Below, one piece after another: positions 16,203-29,992 of a stretch of 64,000 nt of DNA. Position 1 is the first letter of the stretch, and each line of letters starts with the position of its first letter. The stretch is from Leptospira ainlahdjerensis. Its GTDB lineage: Bacteria > Spirochaetota > Leptospiria > Leptospirales > Leptospiraceae. The position numbers and the translations under genes were made by a program. Under the pieces are notes generated by a model. The model did no database searches, had not been told where the DNA came from, and saw only the letters and a program-made list of their open reading frames with translations. The stretch spans positions 1 through 64,000 of the forward strand of contig NZ_JAFFPU010000022.1 of the NCBI RefSeq assembly GCF_016919175.1. The letters are read 5' to 3'.

Positions 16203-17365
16203 GCGGATAAAGCCTTCCTTGATTTCAGATTTCTGACGGTCTCCCTGGCAACACGATCTGCGTCTTCGTAACCTTCCAGGGTGTCAGGATACGTGATTGG
16301 AATTTCGTCTAACGCGGCGGAGATGTATTGGGGAATGTCCACAAAACGAATCTCGTCTTTTAAAAACAATTCTACCGCCGCCTCGTTGGCCGCGTTAAAA
16401 ATAGAAGGAGCCGTTCCACCTGTCTTCCCGGCTTCGAACGCGAGGGCCAAGCCAGGATAACGTTTCAGATCCGGTTCCCTAAATTCCAATTTTCCCCAAT
16501 CCTTCGCAGGATGAGACCGTAAAATCTTAGGCACGGGTTCCGGATGAAAGAGAGAATGTGCGATCGGAAAGATCATATCGGGATAAGAAGCGTAAACAAA
16601 AGAAGCGCCGTCTTTCAGTTCCACGAGTCCGTGGGCGATGCTCTGCGGATGAATGACGACCCCGATCTTCTCGTAAGGGAATCCGAAAAGAAAATGAGCT
16701 TCGATGACCTCGAGTCCTTTGTTGATCATTCCGTTGGAGTCGATCGTAATCTTAGGGCCCATGCTCCAGGTCGGATGGTGGAGCGCCTGTTCCTTTGTGA
16801 TCAAAGGCAACTGATCAATGGGCAAATCCCGAAAGGAACCGCCCGATGCGGTGAGAATGATTTTATCCACAGAATCGGGTTTTATGGATTCCAAAAGTTG
16901 AAAGAGAGCGTTGTGTTCCGAATCGACCGGCACCACTTTTGTACTATGTTTACGAATCAGGGAATTGATTAGGGGACCGGATGTGACTAATGTTTCTTTA
17001 TTAGCGATTCCTAATCTTTTCCCGGAGGTGATCGCAGCGATCGTTGGACGTAAACCCACGGAACCTACGATGGCGGTGATCACGATTTCGATGGAAGAAT
17101 CTTTGACAAGCTCGGTGAGAGCGGATTCTCCATACAGAATTTCAGTCTTTCCGATTTTGTTTCCGAGAACGGATCGATCCGCGCTTTCCGAGCTTACGCA
17201 TATAAACGAAGGAGAAAATTCTTTCTGAATCTCCAGAGCTTTCTGGAGATTGGAATGAACGCTGAAAGAATGAAGTCTAAATTCTTCCGGAAAGGTGCGT
17301 AGAACCTTGAGAGTGGATTCTCCTACCGAACCCGAAGCGCCCAGAAGACAGACGGAGGTTGCCAT
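16196..17365 (-). CDS. dxr: 1-deoxy-D-xylulose-5-phosphate reductoisomerase
   Basis: Second step of the MEP pathway: rearranges and reduces DXP to 2-C-methylerythritol 4-phosphate with NADPH. The Rossmann motif [12 protein letters not shown] is at the N-terminus, the metal-binding DSEHNALFQ and the [10 protein letters not shown] loop lie in the middle, and [17 protein letters not shown] marks the catalytic domain. The 389 residues are typical. I take the ATG at 17365; a TTG at 17371 immediately after the cdsA stop would add two residues. It overlaps rseP by 7 bp. The order uppS-cdsA-dxr-rseP-proS is a widely shared bacterial cluster. Confidence 0.97.
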
Positions 17366-17371
17366 ATCCAA

Positions 17372-18278
<907 letters not shown>

Positions 18279-18286
<8 letters not shown>

Positions 18287-19004
18287 TCTCCAGTCCTCCG
18301 AATTTCCGGGTTCTGGTTTCATACCATTTTAAGGAATCCACCAGAGAATTTTTGTCAAAGTCGGGCCAGAGAGTATCGGTAAAATACAGTTCCGCATAGG
18401 CGGACTGCCAAAGTAGAAAATTAGAGAGTCTTTGTTCTCCGGCCGTTCTGATCAGTAAATCTACGGGAGGAAGGGTGGACGTATATAAAAATTTTTCGAG
18501 TTCTTTTTCTTTCAACGGCTTTTCAAAAGAGACTTTCGAACGTTTTCTTTCTAAAAAAACCTCTTGAGCCGCTCTTAAAAGTTCATCCCTCGATCCGTAA
18601 TTCAAACAAAAGTTAACTGTGAGATTCTTATTCTTTTTTGTTTTATCGATCGCGAAGTCGATCTTGTCCAAAACCCCTCGAGTCAGACGTTTTCTGCTCC
18701 CGGAATGATGGATCCGAATTCCTCGCGCATGGATCGTATCCAAACGGGTTTCTATAAATTCGATGAGAAGATTGAAGATGGAACGAATCTCTGTGATCGG
18801 GCGTTTCCAATTCTCCGTAGAAAACGCATAGAGAGAAATATTCTGAAGACCGAGTTCGAGACTTGCGTCCATAAGACGATCGATCGCTTGAGCGCCTTCT
18901 CGATGACCTTCGGACCTCGACTTTCCCCGAGCCGTGGCCCAGCGACCGTTGCCATCCATGATAACGGCGATATGTTTCGGGAGATTGGACTTGAGGAAGC
19001 CCAC
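18279..19004 (-). CDS. uppS: Undecaprenyl diphosphate synthase
   Basis: Cis-prenyltransferase that adds isoprene units to farnesyl diphosphate, giving the C55 lipid carrier for peptidoglycan and O-antigen. The 241 residues are full length. The signature IMDGNGRWA with the catalytic aspartate is near residue 16, and the second conserved block (LIRTAGEQRLSNFLLWQ, with AYAELYFT just after) is complete apart from an Ala where many members have Ser. The start is a GTG at 19004, 1 bp past the frr stop. It sits between frr and cdsA as in many bacteria. Confidence 0.96.
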
Positions 19005-19005
19005 G

Positions 19006-19549
19006 TTAGATCGTCGTGATTTCCTTTTCCTTCTCTACGGTCAGAGCGGAAATTTTTTCGATATAAGAATCGGTGATTTTTTGAATCTGATCCTGAACTG
19101 TTTTGATTTCGTCCTGAGACATCCCTTCGGTATGTCTTTTCAGATCTTCCATAGAATCTCTGCGGATATTTCGGATCGCGACTTTCTTTTCTTCGGACTT
19201 AGATTTTACAACTTTTGCAAGTTCTTTCCGTCTTTCTCCGGTCAACTCGGGAATGATGATACGAATCACAACTCCGTCGTTCGAAGGTTGTAAACCCAGA
19301 CCCGAAGTCTGAATCGCTTTCTCGATATCCTTCATGATTCCCTTATCGTAAGGGGAGATCGTAAGAGTTCTCGGTTCCGGAACTGAAATGTTTCCGAGCT
19401 GATTGATCGGAGTTTGAGTTCCGTAATAATCCACTCGAATGTCTTCCACAAGGGAAGGGTTCGCTCTTCCGGTGCGGATGGTACCAAAGTCCTTTTTTAC
19501 GAGGTCTATGGTTTTATCCATCTTCGTTTTCATTCCTGAGATGATTTCT

Positions 19550-19560
<11 letters not shown>
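19006..19560 (-). CDS. frr: Ribosome recycling factor
   Basis: Splits post-termination ribosomes with EF-G. The 184 residues are the standard length; the sequence is highly charged and helical, with the conserved [19 protein letters not shown] segment near the N-terminus and [15 protein letters not shown] in the middle. The ATG at 19560 lies inside the pyrH 3' end (11-bp overlap), with GGAGGA about 12 bp upstream. It belongs to the rpsB-tsf-pyrH-frr block. Confidence 0.97.
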
Positions 19561-20896
<1,336 letters not shown>

Positions 20897-20909
20897 TTCG
20901 TAGAATTCC

Positions 20910-21833
<924 letters not shown>

Positions 21834-21836
21834 GTT

Positions 21837-22097
21837 TTACCCCTTTTTTAGTATGAAATACAACGTCGCTACGAGTCCTATCAGACTAGCAGGGGTAAAT
21901 TGTATCTCAACCTTGATTACGTAGAGTTCAAATTTGATTGCTTCTCGGAGCAGGTAGGAAGAAAAAAAAGAAACGCCTGTTAGGCGATCGAGAATGACTC
22001 CCGTCACGGCTCCTGCGAAAAATCCAAGGAGCAGAATGAGGGCGATTTTGCCTATCTCAGCCCTGTCCGTAGGCTTTTTCGGGTTAGCAGATACCAC
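21837..22097 (-). CDS. Small membrane protein, DUF4321-like
   Basis: An 86-residue protein with two hydrophobic helices (about 17-38 and 66-83) and a polar N-terminus. A glycine-rich first helix (LLLGFFAGAVTGVILDRL) and a C-terminal helix ending in KKG recall the DUF4321 family of small bacterial membrane proteins, an assignment made from memory of the pattern. The function is unknown. It lies 3 bp before rpsB and 22 bp after the bactofilin gene, so it is certainly in the operon. Confidence 0.7.
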   Translation of the reverse strand: MVSANPKKPTDRAEIGKIALILLLGFFAGAVTGVILDRLTGVSFFSSYLLREAIKFELYVIKVEIQFTPASLIGLVATLYFILKKG

Positions 22098-22119
22098 TTT
22101 TTACTGGTTTAAGCGTGGG

Positions 22120-22497
22120 TCAATCTTTATTGGGCTGGATCATCTCACAGTTCCCGTCAAAGATCACTCCGTCTGCAATTTGAAGTTTGGAAGTTTTGAT
22201 ATTCCCGTTTACCTTGCCCGTAGACAACATTTCCAGCTTTTGAGTCGCGATTACGTTGCCGGTAATCTCGCCGCCGACGATCACGGTGCCCGCTTTGATG
22301 TTGGCGCGCACTTTGGCTCCTTCGCTCACGAGAAGAAAACCTTCGGATTCGATCTCTCCTTGGAACTCGCCCGAGATCTCGAGCGGTTTTTGGAAGTTTA
22401 GAATCCCGGAAAAGGAAGTTTCTTTTCCGAGAACTGTGGAAATCGCTCCGTATTCTGTGATCGGACGAGCGGTTCTGGTTACGGGTTTTTTAGACAT
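22120..22497 (-). CDS. Bactofilin
   Basis: Polymer-forming cytoskeletal protein with a beta-helix core. The 125 residues show the six-residue periodic pattern of alternating hydrophobic and glycine positions typical of bactofilins (SGEFQGEIESEG, KAGTVIVGGEITGNVIA, STGKVNGNIKTSKL). The flanking termini are short and disordered, as usual. Bactofilins place cell-wall enzymes and shape cells in several bacteria, and in spirochaetes have been linked to helical shape. Its position between a TPR gene and a small membrane protein in an envelope operon fits such a role. A second bactofilin is at 31988-32428. Confidence 0.93.
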   Translation of the reverse strand: MSKKPVTRTARPITEYGAISTVLGKETSFSGILNFQKPLEISGEFQGEIESEGFLLVSEGAKVRANIKAGTVIVGGEITGNVIATQKLEMLSTGKVNGNIKTSKLQIADGVIFDGNCEMIQPNKD

Positions 22498-22505
22498 GGA
22501 TTCTC

Positions 22506-22727
22506 TTATTTAGTTTTCATTTCAAAAACTCCGTCCCAGTCGTCTGGAGGAGGAGTTGTGATAAAAGCCTGGCAACGGCCGATGTATTTTTTAGAAGGAC
22601 CGTCTTCGGGAGAAAGTTCGGTCGCCTTTTGAAACTTTTCGAGGGCTTCCGCAAACTTTCTGGTTTTGTATAAGCTCAAACCTTCGTTGTAAAATTGAAT
22701 GGTTTGTTTCATCGTTTCAGAGATCAT
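22506..22727 (-). CDS. Short TPR protein
   Basis: A 73-residue protein with about one and a half TPR units: YNEGLSLYKTRKFAEALEKFQKATELSPED, then the start of another (PSKKYIGRCQAF). The end is polar (PPPDDWDGVFEMKTK). It is too small for a scaffold on its own and may bind a neighbour such as the bactofilin or form dimers. It lies 3 bp after acpS and 8 bp before the bactofilin gene. Confidence 0.85.
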   Translation of the reverse strand: MISETMKQTIQFYNEGLSLYKTRKFAEALEKFQKATELSPEDGPSKKYIGRCQAFITTPPPDDWDGVFEMKTK

Positions 22728-22730
22728 CTT

Positions 22731-23111
22731 TTACTCCCTATAAAGCACTACGACTGCGGTGGAATAATTCTCGGCGTGGCTGATCGAAACCGAACATCCG
22801 CTGTACCCTTTGGTAAGAAACAATTCTTTGGATTTTCCGTGGAGTACCAATTCTTTTTTTCCAAATTCCTTTCCGAAAAGTTCGATTTCACGCATATCTA
22901 AAATCACTTTGTCTCCGGGTTCGATCGCTTTGATAAAGGCTTCCTTTACGCAAAACCTTCCGCTGAGATGAGGAATCGGATCCTTACGATTGCTGCAGTA
23001 TTCTCTTTCGGATTCGGAAAAGACCCGTTTTAAAAAACGGTCCCCGTGTTTTTCCAAAAGTTCTCGGATTCTAGAGTTTTCAACGATATCGTTGCCGACG
23101 GAAATTTTCAT
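22731..23111 (-). CDS. acpS: Holo-[acyl-carrier-protein] synthase
   Basis: Moves phosphopantetheine from CoA to acyl carrier protein, switching on fatty-acid synthesis. The 126 residues match the family. The magnesium-binding aspartate is in VGNDIVENSRI, and the second site is GRFCVKEAFIKAI with the conserved K-E-A. VSISHAENYS near the end is also typical. The ATG overlaps the ybbR stop in ATGA, so the two are translationally coupled. Confidence 0.96.
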   Translation of the reverse strand: MKISVGNDIVENSRIRELLEKHGDRFLKRVFSESEREYCSNRKDPIPHLSGRFCVKEAFIKAIEPGDKVILDMREIELFGKEFGKKELVLHGKSKELFLTKGYSGCSVSISHAENYSTAVVVLYRE

Positions 23112-24163
23112 TCTTCTTCGAGGAGCTCCGGATTGGAATCGGGTTCGATCGTATTCTCTTCTTCTCCGTTGTCCCCTTCTTCGCCGCCGGATTTGTCCTT
23201 ATCGGGTTTGATCTTATAAAGAATCGAAATTCGATCCGGAAAAACTCCGAGGATATCGACCGCCTTTAAGGAAGGGGCCTTGGTCAACTTGATCTTTGCA
23301 AAAACCGGTTTGTTGTCCGGGAGAATTTTCTTGGTCTTCGGATCATATTTATGAGAACAGACGACGCTCGCAGAAAGCCCCTTGATGACTTGAATACTCT
23401 TTAGAGGAGTTTTCGACTGGAGTTTTACGGAAACTTCCGGCTCTGAGAATTCTGCCTCCAGATTCTTATCCAAACTCTGGCATTTGATCGGAATTCCGAG
23501 AAGAAGGGTTTCACCCGCGTTAGACGCGCTTGCAAAGATGTTCACTCGAATCGTGACTTCCTTTACGTTATCCCTTACCTTCACGCTCGCCGGAAAATCC
23601 GGAAGTTTGTGTTTGATCGTAAACGACTCGGTTTTGTCTTTGAGAGAAATCGCAGGAAAGTTGATTTTTCCCAGGTCGTCCAAAACTCCCGGAGGACCGC
23701 TGACGTGAATCACCGAAGGAGAAATAAAGGGTCCCGTCTTAACATAGTTAGGCGGAAGATCCCCGGTAAACTTCACGTCGATGGGAAGAAATTTTCCGGA
23801 GTTCGATTCTACGGTTACTTTGACCTTATCCTTGAGTTTTGTAATGCGAAGTCCGGCCGGAGCCCCCGAAATCCGATGAAGGGAAACCGAATTTTCTCCG
23901 GGTTTGAGATCGGCGGCGCTTACGTGCGCTTTTAAGAATTGGGAATAATAGTTCACGTATTCCCTAACCCCTTCCACTTTTACCGGAAAGGTTTTGTCCG
24001 AAGTTTTGGAAACGGTAAGAGAGCCGCCTAACTTCGGATATTCGATCGGGATATTGATTTCTTTTACGAGTATTTTAGAATTTTGTAAATTTACGTAAAA
24101 AAGAATCGCGAGAAGAATCGATCCGAGTTTTGCCTGCCAGTTGTTGAAGATTCGTTTCAGCAT
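23108..24163 (-). CDS. YbbR/CdaR-type regulator of diadenylate cyclase
   Basis: A 351-residue protein with one N-terminal membrane helix (about 11-28, containing LGSILLAILFYVNLQN) and a long extracytoplasmic part made of YbbR repeats of about 80 residues each; ends of repeats show the V.V....LP..YV and V.V.GP...L motifs. In Firmicutes CdaR binds CdaA and tunes c-di-AMP synthesis. Here it follows cdaA after 5 bp, the standard pairing, which supports the same role. The C-terminus is acidic and low complexity (SGGEEGDNGEEEN). It overlaps acpS by 4 bp. Confidence 0.9.
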   Translation of the reverse strand: MLKRIFNNWQAKLGSILLAILFYVNLQNSKILVKEINIPIEYPKLGGSLTVSKTSDKTFPVKVEGVREYVNYYSQFLKAHVSAADLKPGENSVSLHRISGAPAGLRITKLKDKVKVTVESNSGKFLPIDVKFTGDLPPNYVKTGPFISPSVIHVSGPPGVLDDLGKINFPAISLKDKTESFTIKHKLPDFPASVKVRDNVKEVTIRVNIFASASNAGETLLLGIPIKCQSLDKNLEAEFSEPEVSVKLQSKTPLKSIQVIKGLSASVVCSHKYDPKTKKILPDNKPVFAKIKLTKAPSLKAVDILGVFPDRISILYKIKPDKDKSGGEEGDNGEEENTIEPDSNPELLEEE

Positions 24164-24168
24164 CTTGG

Positions 24169-24987
24169 TTAACCCGTCTTATCGTCCGAAGCAAGACTGT
24201 GCTTCTCCGAACCCGTAACTCTTTTTTGAAGGATCGTATTCACGAAATTCTTAAGCTCTATGGGTTTGACCGGATGAGTCATTTCTCCGTCGTAACAAAC
24301 CGAAATTTCTCCGGTCTCCTCGGAAGTAACGATCACGATCGAATCCGATTCTTCCGAAATTCCGAGTGCGGCCCTGTGCCTTGCACCCATTCTCGCGTCG
24401 TCCAAATTCTGAGTCATCGGTAAGAACGCACCCGCGCATGCGATTCGGTTTTGTTCGATGATCACGGCCCCGTCGTGAAGCGCCGAATTCTTTTTAAAAA
24501 TCGTAAGGAGCAAACTGGTCGAGATGATCGCGTCCAATTGTACGGACTGATCGATGATTTCTTTCAGACTGTTTTCACGAACGATCGCGATGAGGGAACC
24601 GGTCTTATTCTTCGCCATGATCTTTACGGCTTCGGTGATCTCTTCCAGATCGGTCATCTGCTTTAATAAAAAGGGTTGAAAGATTTTCATCTTGGAAAGA
24701 TCGGCGGTGATCTTTCTGAGTTCGGGTTGAAGCAAAACGATGATCGCAAAGACGAGAGCCGGGCGGATGTTTTCTATGATCCAGTCGAGGAGTTCGAGCT
24801 CGAAGTAACTCGCAAAAATTCCCAAGAGCCAGATAAGTGCGACTCCGAGGAGAAGTTGAATCCCGCGGGTTCTTCGAATCGTCGTGTAGAATTGATAGAT
24901 AAGAACGCTGACGATGAGGACGTCGAGAATGATGATAAACGGATTTTTACCGAGAGGAAAAAGGGATATGTTCTTGAAAAAAAACAA
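24169..24987 (-). CDS. cdaA: Diadenylate cyclase, CdaA type
   Basis: Makes the second messenger c-di-AMP from two ATP. Three N-terminal helices (about 15-35, 43-63, 68-88) anchor it, then a DAC domain carries both catalytic motifs: DGA at 172-174 and RHR at 203-205. At 272 residues it has the usual CdaA size. The start is a TTG at 24987; the GGAGAAGGGG site just upstream decides for it, since no ATG lies nearby. It is followed by a YbbR gene, as in the Firmicute cdaA-cdaR pair; the glmM often found next is absent here. In bacteria c-di-AMP controls potassium uptake, osmotic balance and wall integrity. Confidence 0.94.
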   Translation of the reverse strand: MFFFKNISLFPLGKNPFIIILDVLIVSVLIYQFYTTIRRTRGIQLLLGVALIWLLGIFASYFELELLDWIIENIRPALVFAIIVLLQPELRKITADLSKMKIFQPFLLKQMTDLEEITEAVKIMAKNKTGSLIAIVRENSLKEIIDQSVQLDAIISTSLLLTIFKKNSALHDGAVIIEQNRIACAGAFLPMTQNLDDARMGARHRAALGISEESDSIVIVTSEETGEISVCYDGEMTHPVKPIELKNFVNTILQKRVTGSEKHSLASDDKTG

Positions 24988-25001
24988 AACGTCCCCTTCT
25001 C

Positions 25002-26699
<1,698 letters not shown>

Positions 26700-26787
26700 A
26701 TAGTGACGTTCCCAAGTTTGGCCTGATTTGGCAATCAAAATCGGTTCGATTTCTGATTGCGAAAGAGAAGGTTTCGTCCAATCTGGA
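26700..26787. promoter_or_regulatory. Divergent promoter region between dapA and the transferase gene
   Basis: Eighty-eight bases between the preferred starts of two divergent genes. The promoter of the long dapA-to-trpA cluster must lie here or just inside; I cannot pick out convincing -35/-10 boxes by eye. Confidence 0.4.
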
Positions 26788-27825
26788 ATGCCAGTGGATC
26801 AAATCGCAAACTTCTGGAACCCGGGAATTCTTTCCGTCCTTCTCTTTCTTATCACCGCAATCCTTTCTTGGATTTACGTCCGTTCGGAGTCATTTGGAAT
26901 CGCAGACGTCTCCAACGAGAGAAGTATGCACAGCGGAGTGACCAAAAAGTCAGGAGGAATCTGGATTTTTCTTTCCGTATTCTCCATCGCCTTGGTTTGG
27001 TTCGGCGGTTTTGAGAATGCGGAGGACAAGGTGCTCTTATTTTTCGCGGGTCTCGTTTTCTTTTTTGTAATCGGACTCGCGGACGACCTACTTTCTCTCG
27101 GCGCGGGAATTCGTCTGTTGTTGGAAGTCGCGTTTTTGATTTTTTTCTTTCAACTCTTGCCCGTGAACTTCACTCTTCTCGGTTGGAAACTCGATGGAAT
27201 CCCGGGAGCTTCAACGTGCGTTTTGATCGTCTACGTGTTGTTCGTCGTTAACGTATGCAACTTCATGGATGGTTTGGATTCTTTTCTTTCTTCTCATTTT
27301 TTACTCGCGGTCTTTGCTTTCCCGTTTTTATTTCATTCTTCTTTGCCTCCGATCTATCTCTGGATCTGCGCCGGAGTTTTCGGTTTCCTTGTTTTCAATC
27401 TTCCCAAGGCTCATCTGTTTATGGGAGACGCGGGTTCGCTTCCTCTCGGTTACGCGATCGCCGTTTTACCGCTTCTTTTTATCAACGAGAAGAATTGGCC
27501 TTCGTTTGAGATCACTTCCGCATTCTTCTTGCTTCCCGTTTTTTTTGTGGATGGGATTCTAACGATTCTTCTTCGCCTAAAAGATAAGGAGAATATTCTG
27601 AGGGCGCACAGGAGACATCTCTATCAACTCGTTGCCGTAAGAACGGAAAAAAAAGGGCTCGTGTCGATTGCTTTCACGGCCGCGAATTTACCCGCGATGA
27701 TTTTTTTTGGAATTCACAGAGAGGTGAGTATTCCGGGAAGTCTTATCTTTTGGATTTCAGTTGTGGTTTATGCGTCGCTTTACTTTTTTATTTTTGGAAG
27801 AGTTAAATCTACTAAGAATATCTGA
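26788..27825 (+). CDS. MraY/WecA-type polyprenyl-phosphate sugar-1-phosphate transferase
   Basis: Integral membrane enzyme that moves a sugar 1-phosphate (often N-acetylglucosamine phosphate) from a UDP-sugar to undecaprenyl phosphate, starting synthesis of O-antigen or another surface glycan. About ten hydrophobic helices. Conserved loops: [10 protein letters not shown] with the paired aspartates, [20 protein letters not shown] and the HRRHLYQ of the last cytoplasmic loop, the last two matching the WecA type better than MraY. I start at the ATG at 26788 (345 residues); a TTG at 26728 would overlap the dapA promoter. It stands alone. A hairpin terminator follows 15 bp after the stop. The sugar cannot be told from the sequence. 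Confidence 0.88.
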   Translation: MPVDQIANFWNPGILSVLLFLITAILSWIYVRSESFGIADVSNERSMHSGVTKKSGGIWIFLSVFSIALVWFGGFENAEDKVLLFFAGLVFFFVIGLADDLLSLGAGIRLLLEVAFLIFFFQLLPVNFTLLGWKLDGIPGASTCVLIVYVLFVVNVCNFMDGLDSFLSSHFLLAVFAFPFLFHSSLPPIYLWICAGVFGFLVFNLPKAHLFMGDAGSLPLGYAIAVLPLLFINEKNWPSFEITSAFFLLPVFFVDGILTILLRLKDKENILRAHRRHLYQLVAVRTEKKGLVSIAFTAANLPAMIFFGIHREVSIPGSLIFWISVVVYASLYFFIFGRVKSTKNI

Positions 27826-27839
27826 GCTTTCTACGGAAG

Positions 27840-27861
27840 ATCGGTTGAATCGTCGACCGAT
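27840..27861 (+). terminator. Hairpin terminator after the MraY/WecA-like gene
   Basis: ATCGGTTGA and TCGACCGAT form a 9-bp stem (one G-T pair) around a 4-base loop, followed by a T-rich tail (TCTAATTTCTTT). It lies 15 bp beyond the stop codon. Confidence 0.6.
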
Positions 27862-27908
27862 TCTAATTTCTTTGAACCGTTCCAGGGCCTTTCCCCAAGA
27901 TCTGAGAT

Positions 27909-28280
27909 GTGGGAACTCACACGTTTGAAATCGACAAGCCCATTTCGCAAGAAAGGAACTGCCGACCTGGCTCAAAAATTAAAATGTAGGAACTCACACC
28001 TCGACGGGTGAACAGAACTATTCAAGATCCCAATCGAACGAAGACATAGTCAAATTTGTGGGAACTCTTAGGTTTGAATTCGACAAACCCATTTCGCGAG
28101 AAAAGAACTCTATAAAAATGTGGGGCTTTGTCTTCTTTCCCGCGTTTTTCCTTTCTGATTTGAAGAGTTAGGCTTGTCTCAAAATTTGAAATGTGGGAAC
28201 TCACACTTCCGCCGGGTAAAAGAGAAGGATTCAAGATCCCAATCGAACGCGCCATGGCGAAATTTGTAGGAACTCTTACA
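27909..28280. repeat. Duplicated block with GTGGGAACTCACAC-type palindromes
   Basis: Two divergent copies about 205 bp apart: the stretch 27971-28071 resembles 28177-28279 (shared CAAGATCCCAATCGAACG, AAATTTGT.GGAACTCTTA), and 27909-27960 resembles 28058-28110 (shared TCGACAA.CCCATTTCGC). The short motif G-T-R-G-G-A-A-C-T-C-N-N-A-C recurs at 27909, 27986, 28058, 28193 and 28266. No gene is seen between 27862 and 28623; weak open frames here are made of the repeat itself. Confidence 0.75.
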
Positions 28281-28495
28281 GAAGGTTCGAATTTTCAAAA
28301 CAAGATTTTTCTTCGTCTTTCAAGCTTTGGGACAAACTATCACTGTTTCAGATTGCTTTCCAAAGAACACCTTCTGCCTCTCTTTCTATTTTTGTTGCTC
28401 TTGAATGAATGCAAAAAAAATAATTCAAAATTCAATTTCGAATTTGATTTCCTTTTTAAAACTTGATTTTCAAGTTATAGAATTCAAGGTTTGAT

Positions 28496-28516
28496 ATTCC
28501 TATTTTTGATAGGAAT
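28496..28516. promoter_or_regulatory. Perfect inverted repeat upstream of the XRE regulator, possible operator
   Basis: ATTCCTAT, a 5-base TTTTG spacer, then ATAGGAAT: a perfect 8-bp inverted repeat. A related half-site (TATCCTATTTTGG) lies near 28577. Another short palindrome, CTTGATTTTCAAG, is at 28462-28474. They lie 50-160 bp upstream of the helix-turn-helix gene, where an autoregulatory site would be expected. Confidence 0.4.
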
Positions 28517-28623
28517 TAAATCTTCGGTCTTCAATTCAAAAGAATTTTGAAATGAGTGACTTTGCGTTTTATAAAATATCCTATTTTGGCATATTCCAAT
28601 TCAGGATGTAGAATTGAGTTGTT

Positions 28624-28926
28624 TTGTTCAAGTCTCTGCATTCCAAGGAAGCAAAAATCTTTTGTAAGAATCTGATCGCTGCGAGAAAATCTGCGGGACT
28701 GACTCAGGTCGATGTTGCAAATCTTTTAGGCGAACCCCAATCCTACATTTCGAAAATCGAATCCGGGGAACGAAGGCTCGACGTGATCGAGTTCTGGAGA
28801 ATCTTCAATCTTTTGAAAAAACCCTTCGAATTCTATTTTCACTTTGAGGAAAGATCAGATGCACCGGAGAAAAAAACCAAAACGCTCAGAGCTGCAAGTG
28901 GGAAACGAAAGAGAAAACCGGAGTGA
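28624..28926 (+). CDS. XRE-family helix-turn-helix regulator
   Basis: A 100-residue DNA-binding protein. The XRE domain covers about residues 12-72: [17 protein letters not shown] is the first part of the helix-turn-helix, [14 protein letters not shown] the recognition helix and following turn. The C-terminus is basic and low complexity ([19 protein letters not shown]), perhaps adding DNA contacts. In-frame a stop lies just upstream, so the TTG at 28624 is the only start before the domain; no good ribosome site is seen. It has no partner gene: repeats flank it on both sides. Toxin-antitoxin association is therefore not supported. Confidence 0.8.
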   Translation: MFKSLHSKEAKIFCKNLIAARKSAGLTQVDVANLLGEPQSYISKIESGERRLDVIEFWRIFNLLKKPFEFYFHFEERSDAPEKKTKTLRAASGKRKRKPE

Positions 28927-28976
28927 GCGCTGATTTCAGCGTAACCCACCCAGAAGTTGAAAGGATCTTAAAAAAA

Positions 28977-29185
28977 TCTGTCGGAGTTACGACGTCCTCC
29001 TGTAAAAGTCGCTGGCCCCACCCAAATTTAGGGTGGAGGGGTGGGTGGTGGAAAAATTCCGGAAATTTTCCTCTATCACAAAATTCTAATTTTGCAAGCA
29101 AAAACCCCCGTGTAGGAACTCCTGCAAAACCCTTTTTCTCGCGACGATTCACATCGTATTTTCTCTTAACTTGTGTGTAAGGTTA
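28977..29185 (+). repeat. Dispersed ~210-bp intergenic repeat, copy R
   Basis: Reverse-complement relative of the two copies at 59195-59418 and 59464-59636. Order here: GTCGGAGTTACGAC (28980-28993), a GC-rich part with the hairpin CCACCC-AAATTTA-GGGTGG, TCCTCTATCACA, then GTAGGAACTCCTGC (29112-29125) and the common end TGTAAGGTTAT. Weak open frames on both strands within it (about 85 codons) are products of the repeat and have no domain. Confidence 0.75.
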
Positions 29186-29319
29186 TGATTTCAGGCGGGG
29201 TATGAGTTTCTGCTTTTGAAATTTCGCGATTCTTTCACCAAAGATCCGAATTCTTCTTTTTGTTTTAGGGTTAAACAAATGTTCCGGTCGAGGGTGAAGT
29301 TTCTTTGAAAACCGAATTC

Positions 29320-29807
29320 GTGAGAGTTCCTACACTTTTCAGGAAAGTCAGGGTCCTCCTTAAAAAAAAATTCTAAGATTCGTTTTTCCCAGACCCGAAC
29401 GGAGGAGTTCCTACATTAATTTCAAAAACAAACAACTTCTCGCTCAGATATCGAATCCCTGAAAAGATTTTCTTCTGAAATCTGTGAGAGTTCCCACAAA
29501 AATCTACAAGAGCCCGGATTCCGAACATCCAAGAGTTAATAGATTTCCTCTGTGAAAAAGATGGAGTTCCTACTTTCATTTCCAAAGTAAAAGAATTCCA
29601 AACTTTCGTGAAGAATTTTTCTTTGCGATTCGGTTTCGCAACTTGAGAAAATCCTATATTGATTTTTAGAAATTGATTCGGTTCTCCTTTTTACATTTGG
29701 CAGATCAATTTAAACAAAAGATGGAGTTCCTACTTTCATTTCCAAAAGGAAACAAACATCTGCCCGAAGTCGAGCTCCGTTCATAGAAAAATTGTGAGAG
29801 TTCCCAC
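29320..29807. repeat. Scattered GTGAGAGTTCCYAC motifs
   Basis: Six copies of a 14-base near-palindrome at 29320, 29401, 29484, 29560, 29720 and 29794; the copies at 29560 and 29720 share a longer stretch (GATGGAGTTCCTACTTTC and onward). The pieces between are AT-rich and lack genes. From 28927 to 29992 I see no other gene. Confidence 0.7.
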
Positions 29808-29992
29808 ATCGATTTCAAATAAAACAAACCAGAAAAAAATAAACAAAAGACTTCGAGCAAAAAACGTGAAAAGAAAATTCTTCCTCAAAGGAAATCTGAC
29901 CCAATCCATTCACATGGTCCGACAAACTTATTCGACTAAAAAATTCTTCTTGCAGCAACTTGCCTTCGGCCCGCTCTTTTACGCGAAAAAGA

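Noticed and set aside
28886..29180. Two overlapping 85-88-codon frames
   Set aside because: They are readings of the dispersed repeat on each strand and resemble those at 59.2-59.6 kb.
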